A DNA stretch of 64,000 nucleotides from positions 466,001 to 530,000 of the forward strand of contig JAQGDQ010000109.1 of the NCBI GenBank assembly GCA_030141605.1, in the 5' to 3' direction. Below the pieces are notes generated by a model. The model was not told where the DNA came from. It did no database searches and was given only the letters and a program-made list of their open reading frames with translations. The position numbers were made by a program, and so were the translations under genes. This DNA is from Tubiluchus corallicola. Lineage: Eukaryota > Priapulida > Priapulimorpha > Priapulimorphida > Tubiluchidae. Shown one piece after another: positions 1 through 23,060 of this stretch. Within the stretch, counting starts at the first letter, position 1; each line of letters starts with the position of its first letter.

Positions 1-3000
1 ATGCTGAATCAAACAGTTTGCACCCGTTGGCAAAGAATGCGCTGTCCCCGAATAGGATTGAAATGTTGTTTATTAGGAGATAATTTTCAAGGGAAAAATA
101 GGATGCAGTAATGGGAAGCTTAATAAACTAAAACGGAAATCAAGAAAGTGAAACAAAGACGATGAAGTTTTCATTAATTTTAATTAATATTAGTGGTAAT
201 AAATGATTTGTATCTCATTATCATCACCGTCACTTCCTCCTCCTTCCCTTTTATCCTATATTTACAGAATTTCTTTTTATGATATCACAGTGATAATTTT
301 GAAATGCTCATAATTTAAAATTAATAAAATAGTTTCGTTTACATCTTTCAACGTACCTTTAACACAGCTGATATGGTTCTCGTTCTTTAGTGTATTATTT
401 CTGTCTGCACAGCCACCTTCTTATTAAAATTTCTTGCACGGATGTAGGTCTTGAACTTATCAACAACAATTTGTGTACAGAATAACTTAATTAACGTTGA
501 CAACCTTAGTTCATTAATCAATCAGCAGCAGCCTATTGTTATAAGCTACATGCAGCTAACGAAGATTCTATGAAAATTGATAATGGCACAAATAACAGCT
601 AAGAATCTGCCTCGTGAATAACCTAATTTTCTTCACACGACATGTAAAGCAGCGAAGTCTCAGATGCGAATCGTACGATGAGGTTAAAGAAGTAAACAAG
701 CTAAGCAAGAACGTGCGGAACTTTCAAGCATTTTCGTTTTTCAATTCTGCGCCTAAATCATGACCAATGTTCAACAGAAAAATGAAGTTTCGCATAAACA
801 ACATTCGCCTGTCCTCTAGCGGAGAGCATACTACTAAAAATTTACGCAACATACCGCTAATAAAAACTATATAGATGCCCATTAAAATGTGCCATGTGTA
901 AAAAATAAAGCATTTTTCCTATTAGCCGTTCATCGAATAAGTAATGACCTCAATACGCTTACATATTACAAGTGTATTTTGCGAATATAATACTTTCCTT
1001 CAAATATAGTAAGTCTTCGCTTAACGACGATACTTTTTCACTTAACACACATGTTCCGTTTTAATAACGGTTTTTCTCTTGTGATTGAACACTTTTACAT
1101 AGACAACCATTACTAGTTTTTGCACCTGGAACGCAACTGAATGTTTTTACATTATTTCTTTTTAAGGCAGCTTAGGTCGACTTTGCGACGCAACGCAAAT
1201 AAGAGCAACTGGAAGTTCGGCGATTGGTAGCATACGGTACGGATATCCAATCGACATAAGCAAGCTTGCGACGCAACTCGGTTCCAGCGAGTTGCTCATA
1301 GGATGCCCACCCAGTTTTAACTGAGCATTGTTGATAAAAGTGCATCGTGGCTTTTGGTAAGCGTACGCTGCTTAAACTAATTCAAACTTCTGCAGCTTAC
1401 CTAATATTCATGCAAAAAAAATCACAAAATTAACTGTCTAACCTTTTTTAAAAGCTCCTTATACTTCTGATGGGAACTGGCAGTGCGTTACTTTTCTTCT
1501 GTCGATGAACAACGTCATTGGTGGAAAAATGGGAGCTCAAAATTGGAGGGTCCAAGCCGGAAATGATAACGATTTTAAGGTGATTTTGCTAATTACACAA
1601 GGCGCGTATCACACATTTATTGCTAATCCTTCTAACGTTTTTCGCTAACATTGATATAAACCTAACTTCAAAGAAGGCTTCGCCTCTCTAACACCACACT
1701 GAACAAAACACTGACGGAGCCTCGTTAGTATACCACAAGAAGTCGATAACTTTACAGTTTCACCAAAGTGTGAAATTGGAGACCCAATTAAAGTTCCCTC
1801 CTATGGTCACAATTTGAATTTCTCACTTGAGGTAAAACAGAAATAGGTGAGTAAATGTTAACATCTGAGCTGGGGATTAAACTAGAAAGTAGTTACAGTG
1901 TATTTCAGAAAGGTGATAGATATGAAATTTGCTTATATATTACTCAATATTACTCAACAGTTAACCATCGACGCAGATCTGCGCGAGATTAGGTATTAAT
2001 GTTAAATCATTATAATAACTGAGCCATAACAATAAAATATTTTAATCATTAGATTTAAATTGGCTTGTCGAACCTTACGCAGGACATGTATATGGAAAGT
2101 GTCAAATCAGGTTTAGGTGTCTGTCTGTCAACTATAAATGACTTGTAACTTGCAGCGTAGGATAGTTGATTGTAAAAATTCAACAGAAATTTTGGAAGAA
2201 AATCGACATCGCCCCAGAATTACATGCGCCGTTAATTGAAATCTTTCGTTCTGCATCACGTACAAACTTGGACAGAAATACAACTGCTAGTAACATTTAA
2301 GCGGAGCAGACAGCCACAGCAAATCACTAGTGCAACAGCTGTGATTCCAAGCCTCGTCCCGAGTTACTGCATATCAGTCGAGCTAGGGCACCGCGTGAGG
2401 CAGGCCCTAAACCAATTAGGGACACTAAAGAACATTTGAGGCACTTGTTTATAGGAAACTTTATTAATGAGTTTCACATTCTCCCATTCACAAGATCTCG
2501 GGTACTGCGCGACGAAAGCTTGAACTCAGTGACAATAAGACAGCAAGAAATTAATTAATTACAAAGGATGCTGCATAACCTTTTATTATGGAATATGAAA
2601 ACAATGATATAATCGTACAGAACAATTTACTATCACATCCTCGATATTTGTTTGGGAAACCTCACATAAGTCTAGCACATCCTACAGTCTTGAGGGCTAT
2701 GACTGGAGCGACTGGAACAGATCAGTGTCGAACTCAAGATACATATTTTGCAGATGTCTCACAAGCTTGTCTTTTGAATACCGACCAATGGCAGTTTCTT
2801 GTTTTTGAATTATCTTAGCCTTCACACAGTTTCTGGCCAGAATAAACTCCAATAAATTCTCGGGGTCTGAGGTCTGGTGAATTTCAATAACAAAATTAAT
2901 CCCAGACTTTTCAAGGAATGCGCCCATCAAAACTGCATGCAAATGCGAACCTTCCATACTAAATACATGTATTTAGAAGCATTATAGCTCCTTGCCTAAC

Positions 3001-3889
3001 AAAAAGTATTCTTCCCAACATACAATATAAAAATAATGTGCAAGATTTACATTTGAACTGCCGGTTAGAAGCTATGCGTCCTCTTCTGACTTCAAGTAAG
3101 TTTTCCGTGGTGCTTGGTAAAAATTAAGAATGTTCCGTTTTCGCGAGAATTCTTCGTGGAATTTACATTAAAATTTAACTGCTTAAATACTTCTTTCTTG
3201 TTTAGTGAACAACATTTAACGTTATCTCAGTAAAAAGTTTCAACGTAAACATACAAATGACTTTTTGTTTCGTTAAGGCAACTGTGACGGTTATATTCCA
3301 ATAAATGAACATGAATAAATAATATAACATACACGTAATTCTATAAATCTCAAGTGGATAGCACTCTAAAATTGACCAGGTCTTCTATTGATTAAATCTA
3401 TTAGATGTAATTTGTGTAAATTTGCAACCTGCAAAGCCACCGAACGCTGGAATCAGTTGGATGACCTTAAAAACCTGCCCTTTCTGTATGAAATAAACAT
3501 TCTGGCTTTATTAGTTATCCCAGATAAATCGATTTTTTTGTGAAACTTTTCTGGTTTTGTCAGAGCAGCTCCCTGTATCATTTTCCTTGCGTTCTCTGTG
3601 TGAAATGGGCTTTAAAAACGAGACGTCAGCTTAAGCCCACTTAGCCCATGTAAACCCGGCACTGGCGTGTGCAATTGCAGTACTGAACTGAGAACTATGC
3701 ATGATGAAGAACATGTCATAGATCCTTATTCAATGCTAAACTTCTCTATGTTGGAAGATCTGTTTGCATAACAGGAGCCAGTTCAGCCTTTAAATAATGT
3801 CTGTTAGCTATATACTAACAGCCTGAACTAATTAATATTGTTTCGTTTTTAAATAATGTTGCGCCCCAAAAACGGCCAATGCCACTCAA
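1..3889. other. Non-coding flank, no confident gene
   Basis: No recognisable protein or RNA gene was seen in this AT-rich stretch on either strand, apart from a weak minus-strand open frame at 2697-2957 listed separately. Around 1180-1300 there is a small patch of higher GC with short inverted and direct repeats, described in the findings. The rest looks like ordinary intergenic sequence. Confidence 0.5.
2697..2957 (-). CDS. Weak hypothetical ORF, 86 codons
   Basis: This minus-strand open frame ends at a TAG at 2697 and is soluble and charged in composition (for example ENLLEFILARNCVKAKIIQK). A splice-acceptor-like CAG lies just inside its start, so it could be the last exon of a gene or part of a decayed element. 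I recognise no domain, and the opposite strand is also partly open here. It may be non-coding. Confidence 0.18.
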   Translation of the reverse strand: MEGSHLHAVLMGAFLEKSGINFVIEIHQTSDPENLLEFILARNCVKAKIIQKQETAIGRYSKDKLVRHLQNMYLEFDTDLFQSLQS

Positions 3890-4560
3890 GGTATATATAT
3901 ATATATATAATAATCTTTATTTGCCATTAAAAACATTGATAATCACTGATAAAAACTTTATAGAGATAATCAATCAGTGTTAGTTAATAAAAACTTACAC
4001 TGCTGAAGGCAAATGCGTCAGTGCAATCTAAACTACTGTGCAGTAATGACGAATAAAATCAAACATATTTACAACCATATACAAAAAAAAAACAAAACTA
4101 TGATTTAATTAATATGGCCGTGGGTATATGAATTCTGAATTAGTGTGTATGTTGTCGTACTGGTGTGATGGCATTTCATATCTGGTTAATATTAGTGATT
4201 TTAATTTTGTTTTAAATGCTGATAGGGACTTGATTTGTTTAACCTGTAATGGTAGAGAATTCCAAAGTAAAATTGCTTGTTTGATTACAGAGTGATTACA
4301 GAGGTAATTTTGGAACTCCATTAAAATGGTGGCAAAATGAAACTTTGTGTCCAGAGATACAGAATATTCAAAACATATAACCTCCTTGGGAGAGGTAATA
4401 CCTAATTTGCTAGTGACAGAATGTGTCTGTCGAAGTTCTTCTTGAACTGAGTGAGGTTGTAAGTGTTCAGAGGAAAAATGTCATGGTAGACAATTCCACA
4501 GATAAGCAGCCCGAGGAAAAAATTGGATACAGGAGGAGTTGTTTTACATCTCGGAACGTT
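3890..4560 (-). mobile_element. Compound LINE 3'-end remnant
   Basis: On the minus strand, 4321-4109 encodes a typical C-terminus of a non-LTR retrotransposon ORF2 (key stretch LLWNSLPLQVKQIKSLSAFK). Just upstream in that orientation, near 4550-4400, a second ORF2 end is visible (FFPRAAYLWNCLP followed by a stop). The 3' side runs into GGCAAATAAAGATTATTATA and a short TA microsatellite at 3893-3909, as expected for a LINE tail. Both copies are 5'-truncated and broken, so this looks like two adjacent dead fragments. Confidence 0.7.
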
Positions 4561-5201
4561 CAGGGTAGCCGATTAGAAGCAGCAGAAAAACGAGTCATAT
4601 AAAAAACAATATTTTAACGATACCATCACTCAAAATATAAGTGGTAACAGTTAATCGAGCAAGTTCATTGTAACCCAATATTTCGTATCTAAATATCTAT
4701 CCAGCTTGTTCTTGAAGTTGTTCACTGAAGAAGCTTTAACAACTGATACTGGTAATATTGTTACTGATATTTGTTGAATTCCGTCATCCGCTGTTATTTT
4801 TATTGGTTTGTGGTTTTACAGTGTCATCTTTGTTCTTGTAGCGATAGTAAAAACAGTAGCTACTGCTACAGGTAAATAGCCAGATCAACAGTTGGCCCCG
4901 GCCAGCCAGTCAATCAGGCACTTACCAACACACTCAAACGCTCACTAATTTCATTAAATTAATTTTTTGATTAGGCATCAGTACTATAGTACTGTTTTGT
5001 TTTGATAAAATACACCCACCTACAACAAAACACCTACTGTAGTCATTGTTTTTTCATTGTTCAATTGTTACGAACTGTACAGTCGTCACAATGTCACTAC
5101 AACTATGGGGCTGAGTTTATGACGAGTGTGAGGCGCGTTTGGTTGCGTGTCACCTATTGTGGGAGGACAGTGACAAAAATTTTCCATTTGTTTGTGTTAT
5201 T

Positions 5202-7110
5202 ATGGATTTTTTTAATCCTGACATTGAACTTACGGAAGAAGAAAAGAAAGCTCAAAGGCAACGCATATTTGACACGATGAAATTCCCGCACAAATTATGG
5301 AAAATTGTTAGTGAATGCAAGACAGGAGCAATTAAATGGGGCAAAACAGGAAGAACTATACTTGTCAACACTGAACAGTTTCAGAGAGAATATATGGCGG
5401 AGGGACAGAAAATATTCAAAACTAATAACATTGCCAGTTTCGTAAGACAGTTAAATTTATATGGATTTAAGAAAGTTGGAGTGCGCGTGAGAGAACCCGT
5501 AGAATTAGCTGCACAGAGACGAGCGGCAGGTGAGTTTGATGAATTTCGAAATGAAAACTTTATTCGCTCGACACCAGAACTTCTTTCAAAAATGTGTCGG
5601 AGAACTGGTGCACTCAGAATGCGACAAGCCTCAGTTAATAAGTACCACGAAATACGAACTCATCATGCACGAAAATCTCATTCGTCGGGCATAATAAAAA
5701 GTCAAGCAGAATTTAAGAAGGTATTGAACAAGCAGTTTAATTTAAACAATGCTCAAGAAGATTTACCACAGGTGAGTCATTAAATTTAAATTACTAATTC
5801 AATACAGTTGTAGCTTAATTTTAACTTTTAATGCTCAGCGAAAATTTTGTAACATGAGCTTTTTGTTAGTTTGCGTTGGAGAAAAAACTGCGTGACATGA
5901 ATGGGGTCAGCTCTCTGAAACGTGAAACCACGGCCTGAGCTAACCATGGGAATCACTGAATAATAGTTAATACTGTTAATTCGGGATAAGATATCACTTT
6001 TAGATGTAATTTTAACGTGAAAACAAATTTTCTATAATAAAAAGAGCTAACCATAACTTGGAATTTGACACTAATTTTGTTAAATATCACGGCTTCCTTC
6101 CTAATGAAATCGGGTCTCGACTACCTCAAGGTTGCGTTTTCCCCAAAACATTTTGTTCGGTTTTGTTCGTCAAATTTCGGAAAATCACAGGTTACACAAA
6201 TGTGCTAGGAAAGGCTTCCTTGGATACCGCGTCGTTTCTGTGACGCTGAATTTGTAAACAATGCTAGCATTTTTCTTCACAGCGAGATTTTTCTTGACAC
6301 ATGGTAACCAAACGCAAACGCTGCCGTAACTAGGGCATATATTTCGCTGGCGTCATCTAACGAGCAAAACGCGCGAAATTAAGTCCCAGACGTTCCTTTG
6401 AAACGACATCTTTACACTCCATTTCCTTTTATATAAATCACCAAGAAAAATTTAAAAGTATCAGAAAATCTTAGTTGGAGCATTTTCTTTCTGTTTTTGT
6501 CTATAAATGAAACTTCATGAATTGTGTCGTATTTTTTTCTTTAAGCAAGTTGCTTTTTATTATTTATTTGTGTATTATTACTTTGTTAAAAGTGCAAATA
6601 AAATTCAATTCAATTCAAGTTTTATGACGTTACACTTGAATTTGCAACTAACTGGAGCTAAATGTCTCTCCTACTTACGTCAAGAATTTGGAACTACCTA
6701 AGAACATTGTAATAATATACGATCATTAGGGTGCGCGGTAAAATTGGCTCAGGAAAACTCGCACAAATGAGAAAATAGGTAAAAATGGCAGAGCAAAAAA
6801 ATGGCACATCGTTATTTTGATGCAACTAATTTCTATAATAAAACTAGAATGTGCTCAATAGAAATCAGATCCCTGCCAAAGCCGAATAATCCTAAACTTA
6901 TTCGTCTGGTTCTTTTGACTAAAAAAATTTAACACAAAAATAAACAAGCAAACATACAAAAATTGTTGTACTGTATTGGTATTACATAGACTAGCAATCG
7001 ACTCACAAAATATTTGTTCATTAAATAGATTTAAAATCAATAATGCGCGAATGTTCCACATTATGTTTATCAACCTTTTTAATTATTAATTTTGGGATGG
7101 TAACAGACTG

Positions 7111-7154
<44 letters not shown>

Positions 7155-8686
7155 TAAGCCACCTTATAAGGCCATATTCATTAATAAGTAACTGTTCTAC
7201 ACAGCGTTTCACAGTTTTACAAGCGAGAATTTCTCAAAATGGAACTGGCACTAAATCGTAGTTGTTTGTCGGGGTGAAGACAGCAAAAAAGTAGCACACA
7301 CTCCCTCTGAGATTGTGACGAAGTGCTTCACGAATGTTTATTTTTGTACATGTTGTTCGGTCGAGTTTTGAGAAAAAAGAACAGGCGAAAAGATTCCCAA
7401 TTTGTCACCCTATATAACCGCCTTTCTTCACAAAGTTTCTTGGAATTCTGTTAGATATTTTTTGCGTAATAGGCTTACTGCCATAACAGACAAAAAACAA
7501 CCAACCAGGCAAACAAAGTGTGTTGAAGCATAACTTCATTTGACAGAGGTAAAAATAACTAGAATAATTATCCCGACTTGTAACCCTAATCTTAAACACA
7601 TTTACTAAGTGTGCCATTTTGTTCCTGTACCAATTTTACCCCGTCATTTTTTTCCTGTGCCATTTTTACCTACATTCGATTATATTACACTGGGAGACAC
7701 AGCCTTGTAAGCAGACGGTTCCTAGTTCAAATCCAGGTTGTATTCCAACTTTTCCACATTTCTGTCTTTCAAGTTTGATATCAAAATTTAATTAACTGTA
7801 TGTTTGTTCAATCATTGTTTCCATACGGTACTGCTTAGCTGTACATGTATACTGTTACTTAATAATCCGGGATAATGTATTCTAGTTAACTTTATATTCT
7901 AACGTCAAAGTTCAAACCGTATTTGCAGTTCCACACATTTTCATATTTGCACAACACCTTACTAACCACTGCGTTAATTGATTAAAAAACTACGCGACAA
8001 CATTGTACAGTGATTATGTTCCGCAGTGTAACTAACAAATTGCTATTTGGGCTCTTACAATACAGTGTAGTTGTTTTTAGGTAGATGCACTGGATCAGTT
8101 TCTTCATGGTGACATCGAAAACTGGTCAGCTCCGACCAAATATCCACAAGAACCTGCTTCTTATACTACCGGTACCACAAATGCACCTCCTCAGCAACCT
8201 CTATGGAGACTCCAGCAACAGTCCTCAAGTGGACAAGACGTAGTTAGGGAAGCTACCCTATCAATTTTAAAGGAATTGAATACTCCCAGCACTACATGGT
8301 GCGCAACAGTGTATGGCGTGAATGGAATCGGGCCCGCTTTTACTCAGCCATTAACAGAACGACCATGCTCTGCATGCGCAGCTTGTCAAATGGCCGGGAC
8401 CAGGGTTCCCCAAATTCCACAGCCAAAAAACCATTATTCGACGAAAGTACCGAAAATAACAAACGCGTTTTCCTATGCCGGAAGTAGGAGGACATCCACA
8501 AACAACCAAGTTAACCAGCAGGTATGTAGTACTCCTTCAAGCAAGCAGTCAGCTGGATTAAAAGTAGATACCATACTAAAGCAAATGGGTAGCCCTTTAG
8601 CTCGAAATATATTCAATGCAATAGCACAAGAGCATCAAGGCATGTTAGACTTTCACATTAAAACAGAACAGCCCACGACACAATAA
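5202..8686 (+). CDS. Heat-shock-factor-type transcription factor, HSFY/HSF5-like
   Basis: Two exons, 5202-5771 and 8081-8686, joined in phase 0, encode 391 aa. The donor is CAG|GTGAGT and the acceptor TTTTTAG. The start is the first in-frame ATG (MDFFNPDIEL); upstream codons include only a TTG. Residues about 28-120 form an HSF winged-helix DNA-binding domain: FPHKLWKIV, then IFKTNNIASFVRQLNLYGFK, with the recognition-helix RQ at 82-83. The wing continues to FRNENFIRSTPELLSKM, which resembles HSFY and HSF5 more than HSF1-4. I see no heptad-repeat HR-A/B trimerisation region. The second exon is low-complexity, rich in Ser/Gln/Thr, with a Cys cluster (CSACAACQ). A nuclear regulator is expected; the exact orthology is inferred. 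Confidence 0.85.
6470..6625 (+). mobile_element. Possible LINE 3' tail
   Basis: Within the HSF-like intron the plus strand reads GTGCAAATAAAATTCAATTC followed by more ATTCA units. This is the form of simple-repeat tail that terminates CR1/L2-like LINEs. No ORF2 protein end could be read upstream, so only the tail is supported. Confidence 0.35.
7111..7153. repeat. (AT)n microsatellite
   Basis: About 20 uninterrupted TA dinucleotides in the HSF-like gene intron. It is likely to be length-polymorphic. Confidence 0.9.
7690..7744 (+). repeat. tRNA-derived relic (SINE-like)
   Basis: The segment holds a CTTGTAA anticodon-loop-like sequence at about 7704-7710 followed by an exact B-box-type GTTCAAATCC at 7725-7734. 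The spacing resembles the 3' half of tRNA-Thr(UGU). The D-arm half and a clean acceptor stem are absent, so it is not a functional tRNA. A SINE head or tRNA pseudogene is most likely. Confidence 0.35.
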
Positions 8687-11600
8687 GTTTATCCTAAAAG
8701 TAAAAATGTTCATACTACCAACAATACACATAACTTAATGAAATACTGTCAGTGAATTTTTAAGCCCTTGTCAGTACGATAATTGGTGACGTACTATTTC
8801 GCGAACTTCCACTTATTTTAGTAAATAGTGGTTTACACGGGTCTACAAGTGCAAGATGCTTCAGAAAGGTGGAAAATTGCAAAGTAAATGCTAGTGGTCT
8901 ATAGTCTGCGATGAATGCCCAAGTTAAATTCAACTTGAATTTAAGACATCAGTGTAATATTTTGTCCCAAGATACGTGTATGTACAGTGTATATATAATA
9001 TTTTAAAATGCCCAAGTTAATTATTTAAACCTGTTGAAAGCATGCTGTTAATTTATCTTCTGTGCGAAGTTATAGTCTTCTTGTCTGGTAACGCACTGTC
9101 AAAAATTATACATTCTAATTTGAGTTTAGGTTGTAATATTAGAAGCTGTCTTGTAGGGAAGCCATACAGCTATATTCATTAGATAACTGTCATGTCTGAC
9201 TGAGCATATTTTGAGCAGTTACAACGTTTTGAGAAATTAGTGGCTTTTGCAAACTCTATGAGAAAAATGCAGCAATGGCAACAAACTACGTATAAATAAT
9301 GAGCCCACAGTTTGCTAACCGTATCTGAAAAGTGAAGTCAAAAAGCACAAAGCAGTTTGGGCAAGTTATATTTTTTCTGTCATGTTGCACTTTTGTGCAA
9401 TTTTTTTCGCTAGCGTTATACTTATATAGAAGTTGATTGCAAGACGTAGAAACACTTCGTGAATGTAAATACTTCACTAACCTAATATTGCATCCTACTA
9501 AGTCTAAATGCGTAATTAGACCTAGTGTCACATTTGGTGTAATAACCTTTCTATGTGATACCGTATTTCACTTTTTCTAGTCACAGATAGGTTTAAGCTA
9601 TACCAAATCTTTTGATTGACGTGCTGTTCTTGTCTTTCAGTTTTCCTTACTGTGATCTAAGCTAATCAGACATAAAAATTGATCTGTGATTACAGAAAAA
9701 CACATTTCGTTTTGCTTTTGTTTATTGTCTAAACAGGTTATACATGTATGTGTATAAATCGTAGGCAGTGTTTCAGTTTTTTGTCATCTGGATCTTGTGG
9801 AAGTCTCAAGTAATATATTGTTTAAGTTAATTGTTGTGAATGGAATACCGTGTTCTCAAAAAGTGTAATTTCAAAGTGCGGATCTGGGTGTTCTATTTGT
9901 AGTGCACTATGCATCCTTGGTCTGTTGTTAATACATCTATTGCATGCGGATATTTTTCAGTTTGATTTTGTGACAGATATGTTAAAAATGTGGTAAAAAT
10001 TGAATCGCTTTTTATTTTGATACCCCAGCCTTTGAAATCATTCAACATTACATTTTTTCACTGAGTTTATTTAGGCTAGCATGAGTTTTCAACTGTTTTT
10101 GTTGGGAATGATTTTAAATAGGCGTTATTTTTTAAATAAAATGAAGCAATGCTAAGAAAGTTAATAATTGCATTTTTATCAAATTCAAATAAAAGGGACA
10201 GTGACAAATAAAAGATCGTAAATGAACTGCTCCACATAATACACTTTATTAGCTGGATAACGAAACAAAACATAAATCATCAAAAGTGCTGCAGTTAGGT
10301 TCAATTTTTCATGGTAATTTACCAATTGCAGTATAGCTGAATGGTAGACTCTCAGAACAGCTCAAGCCAATAAAAGCCCTCCCCTTACTGCTGCTCACAA
10401 AAATTAAAGCAAGCAGTGGGAAATTGGAATACGACATTACACTAATTACTTTACAAGATTCTTTTCACGGTATGCACAACACTAATCTCAATTTCAGAAA
10501 ACTACAAGCTATGACTTAAAATAATTGTACTGTGATTTCTTGGAGTTCTCTGCTTGTTTTTGTTAACACTTAAAATAGTTGCCACTGTTATGCTAAATTA
10601 CCTAAAATTTTCTGTTTTTTTTCAATGAGTACAGCAGGTGCGTATTATCACGTACAAATATAATACAGAGCAGGCCTGTCGCCAAAATTTAACATCTGCA
10701 CAAGTCTTATTTAGAAAACGAGCCAAAACAAAGAAATATATTAACATTTCGTCTGAAACTGCTGGCGTTCCTACCATAGAGCAACGGCTGATAGGATAAC
10801 AGCCATCATATTAACTAGCTAAACATTTACATTTAACATATATGACATGCCTCTCAACCTAATGTTTAGTCAATAGATTATACAATGATGGTCTACATCA
10901 CAAACAGTATAGCTGTTCAAAATTAATTTCAAGTAAATTTTTAATGGAGCAACATTGAAACTAGGCAATAAGCACAGGAACCAAATAAAACTTGTTCTAA
11001 AATCAAAATTAAGCCTGTAGTAAAAATTGCAAATTAATGTCTTAAAATCATATCCAGTATATCTTAGACAAGTCACATTTGCTTAAAACTGCGTGATTAA
11101 ATTTGCTTTTATGCAAAAAATAATAGTTTAAAGTCAGAAGAATAAAGCAAAGCAAAAAAAACCTATTAAACTGCATTAACCCCTATTTTCAAGTTCCAAC
11201 AGTGAGCTACATTTTACGAGTTTTATTAAGTGGAAATCCTTTCTCAGCACAAATTTTCCAGAAAATATTCCTAGCATCTTAAAATGACTGGCAACGCTTA
11301 TAGTTTGTACAACAGAATTAAGCACCTAAGACTGCAATTTTGCAATGCATGCACATAGAGATCTGTATTACAGTTCAGATGAATGGACGTTTACTACAAC
11401 GAACAAGATATTCGTACTCAGACTTGTATCATGAGGTAATGCTACATCTAATGCAGAAATAACTGTGTCAAGCTTAAACTTCGATTGATTTTCGGGCACC
11501 TATGCCTTAATGGCTCAATTAGTTATAATTTTTCTTCATTTTTGTTATTAGAACAGACTCAATGTACAACTTGCCATATCTAGTTGGCCGATGCTGTAGT

Positions 11601-11920
11601 GAGTTCAGTACATAATGGCAGAAGACAAGCTTACGCTGCTAACTTATTGATTACATTCTGAAAAAGAAAACCAAACATACACTAGCAGGTATTATAAAAC
11701 TTGTATTTAAAAATCCCATGTTGTGACAACAATTCTCGACACAATCGAAATTGCAAATAACTTTGAATTATTAAGAAACTCTAGTAAATGCTTGCATGCT
11801 ACTAAATATGGTCACAGCAGAAGTGCGTCAACTGAAGTAATAAATACAAAATCAAAAGGATTTACATGCAGTGTTTGAATTAGATAAATCATTTTTCATT
11901 AACAACTACTGCACTGTTAC
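8687..11920. other. Convergent intergenic / 3'-UTR region
   Basis: This region lies between the 3' ends of the HSF-like gene (+) and the PP2A scaffold gene (-), so it should contain both 3' UTRs. A minus-strand AATAAA (TTTATT on +) at 11222-11227 lies about 0.7 kb past the PP2A stop and is a possible poly(A) signal. No coding sequence was recognised. Confidence 0.45.
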
Positions 11921-21598
<9,678 letters not shown>

Positions 21599-22439
21599 TT
21601 TGAATACAACATTAGCGAAATGAGAAAACTTTTAGTTCTGTATTTCAGCACTAGATGCCGCCAAACATTGCAACGTCACGGTCAGCTTATCATGCTGTAT
21701 TTATTTCTCACGTGTCTACTCGGCTCGCTGTGGTTTGATCAATGCAAATTAAATATTTCAAGCTTTCTTTCCGGGTTGCGTTCATCTGAAAGTAAATTAT
21801 ATAACTGATTATATCTTAGTTTTTCTTCTTTTTGCTTTTTACTGAATGGCAAATGATATGTATTTTAAAGATTTTTTAATACTGATAACTGACGATTTTG
21901 ATTTTTGGGTATTATAAATGCATGAATATATACTAATAATTTTAGCTATCCAGGTCGTAGTGATCTAGAGTTGGACTTAGTGCGGTAGCTTCTCAACTAA
22001 GATTTAAAACTACTGGGACTTAGTGCGGTGACTTTTCAACCAATATTTAAAACTATTGAGAAATGGTGCATCAAGTGTTACCGTGATGTTAGCAATTTGT
22101 TGCAAGGGTTGATGACGGCGGCCAAAAAATGGGATCGAATTGGTTCGTGAAAAGGGAACAAAAGATTTGGTGAATATATCCACCAAAGATCTGGGAGGAC
22201 GCCAAAAGAAATCATCTTCCTGGAGGATAGATAACCTGTTGATTATCTTGTAACAGTTAGTGACTCCAGTGGTCTCTTTCTGTTGTTCTAAATATGATAC
22301 TGTAGCAGCAGCCTCAGCTAGTGGAATGCATCGGTTTTTGTTTTTTCCAGTGATGCTTTAAGAACGGAGTACTGCAGTGACTGGACTACTGAAGTATAAT
22401 AAAGAATTGGATGCACAACAGCTTTGCACAGGGGAAGGG

Positions 22440-23060
22440 TTACAGAGGCTTTCCTGGATGTGATACTTCATATAATCATGCAATGTGTTGATTTGCATGT
22501 GAAATGATATTGCTTATCCATTTTAAGTCATTCGTTATTGTGATGCCAAGATCTTTAGTAGATGATTTCTCCTCTATGGGTCCATCTTTAAGGTTATATC
22601 GAGTTTGACTCTTCAGCTGGATGCGCAAAACATGACTCTTGTCTTTTTTAAGCTCCCGTAACCATTCTTTACACCATCCTTCAATGTTGTTGAGGTCAAG
22701 TTGTAGCATACGCTTGTCGCAGTTGTCCCATATTGGACGGTATGGCTTTAAATCATCAATGTACAAAGTCGGTGATATTCCAGCCTATATGCATATAGTT
22801 CATACTACCATTTATGAAGATTAAGAAACAATAAGCACCAATGAGGGTAACTTGAGCTATGCCACTGCAGATATATTTCCAGCTTGTAGTTATGCCATTC
22901 AAGACAACACGTTGATGGCAGTTCATCAAGAAGTACTGGAACCATGCCAGGAGGCTGCTTGTTGTCCCTGCATTATTCCATCTTTATCAAAAAATGTTGA
23001 TGGGACACTGAGTTAAATGCTAGTTTTGTAATCAATTTATGAAAAAGGCAGGACTGTTGT
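22440..23060 (-). pseudogene. Decayed LINE reverse transcriptase
   Basis: The minus strand carries fragments of a non-LTR reverse transcriptase. Near 23020-22980 NSVSHQHFLIKME matches the FDSVPHQxLLxKLE block. At 22766-22476 an open frame begins with the catalytic-box-like YIDD, then LDLNNIEGWCKEW and TKDLGITITNDLKW. Stops and frameshifts separate the parts, so it is dead. It lies between the divergent PP2A scaffold and CBS genes. Confidence 0.7.
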
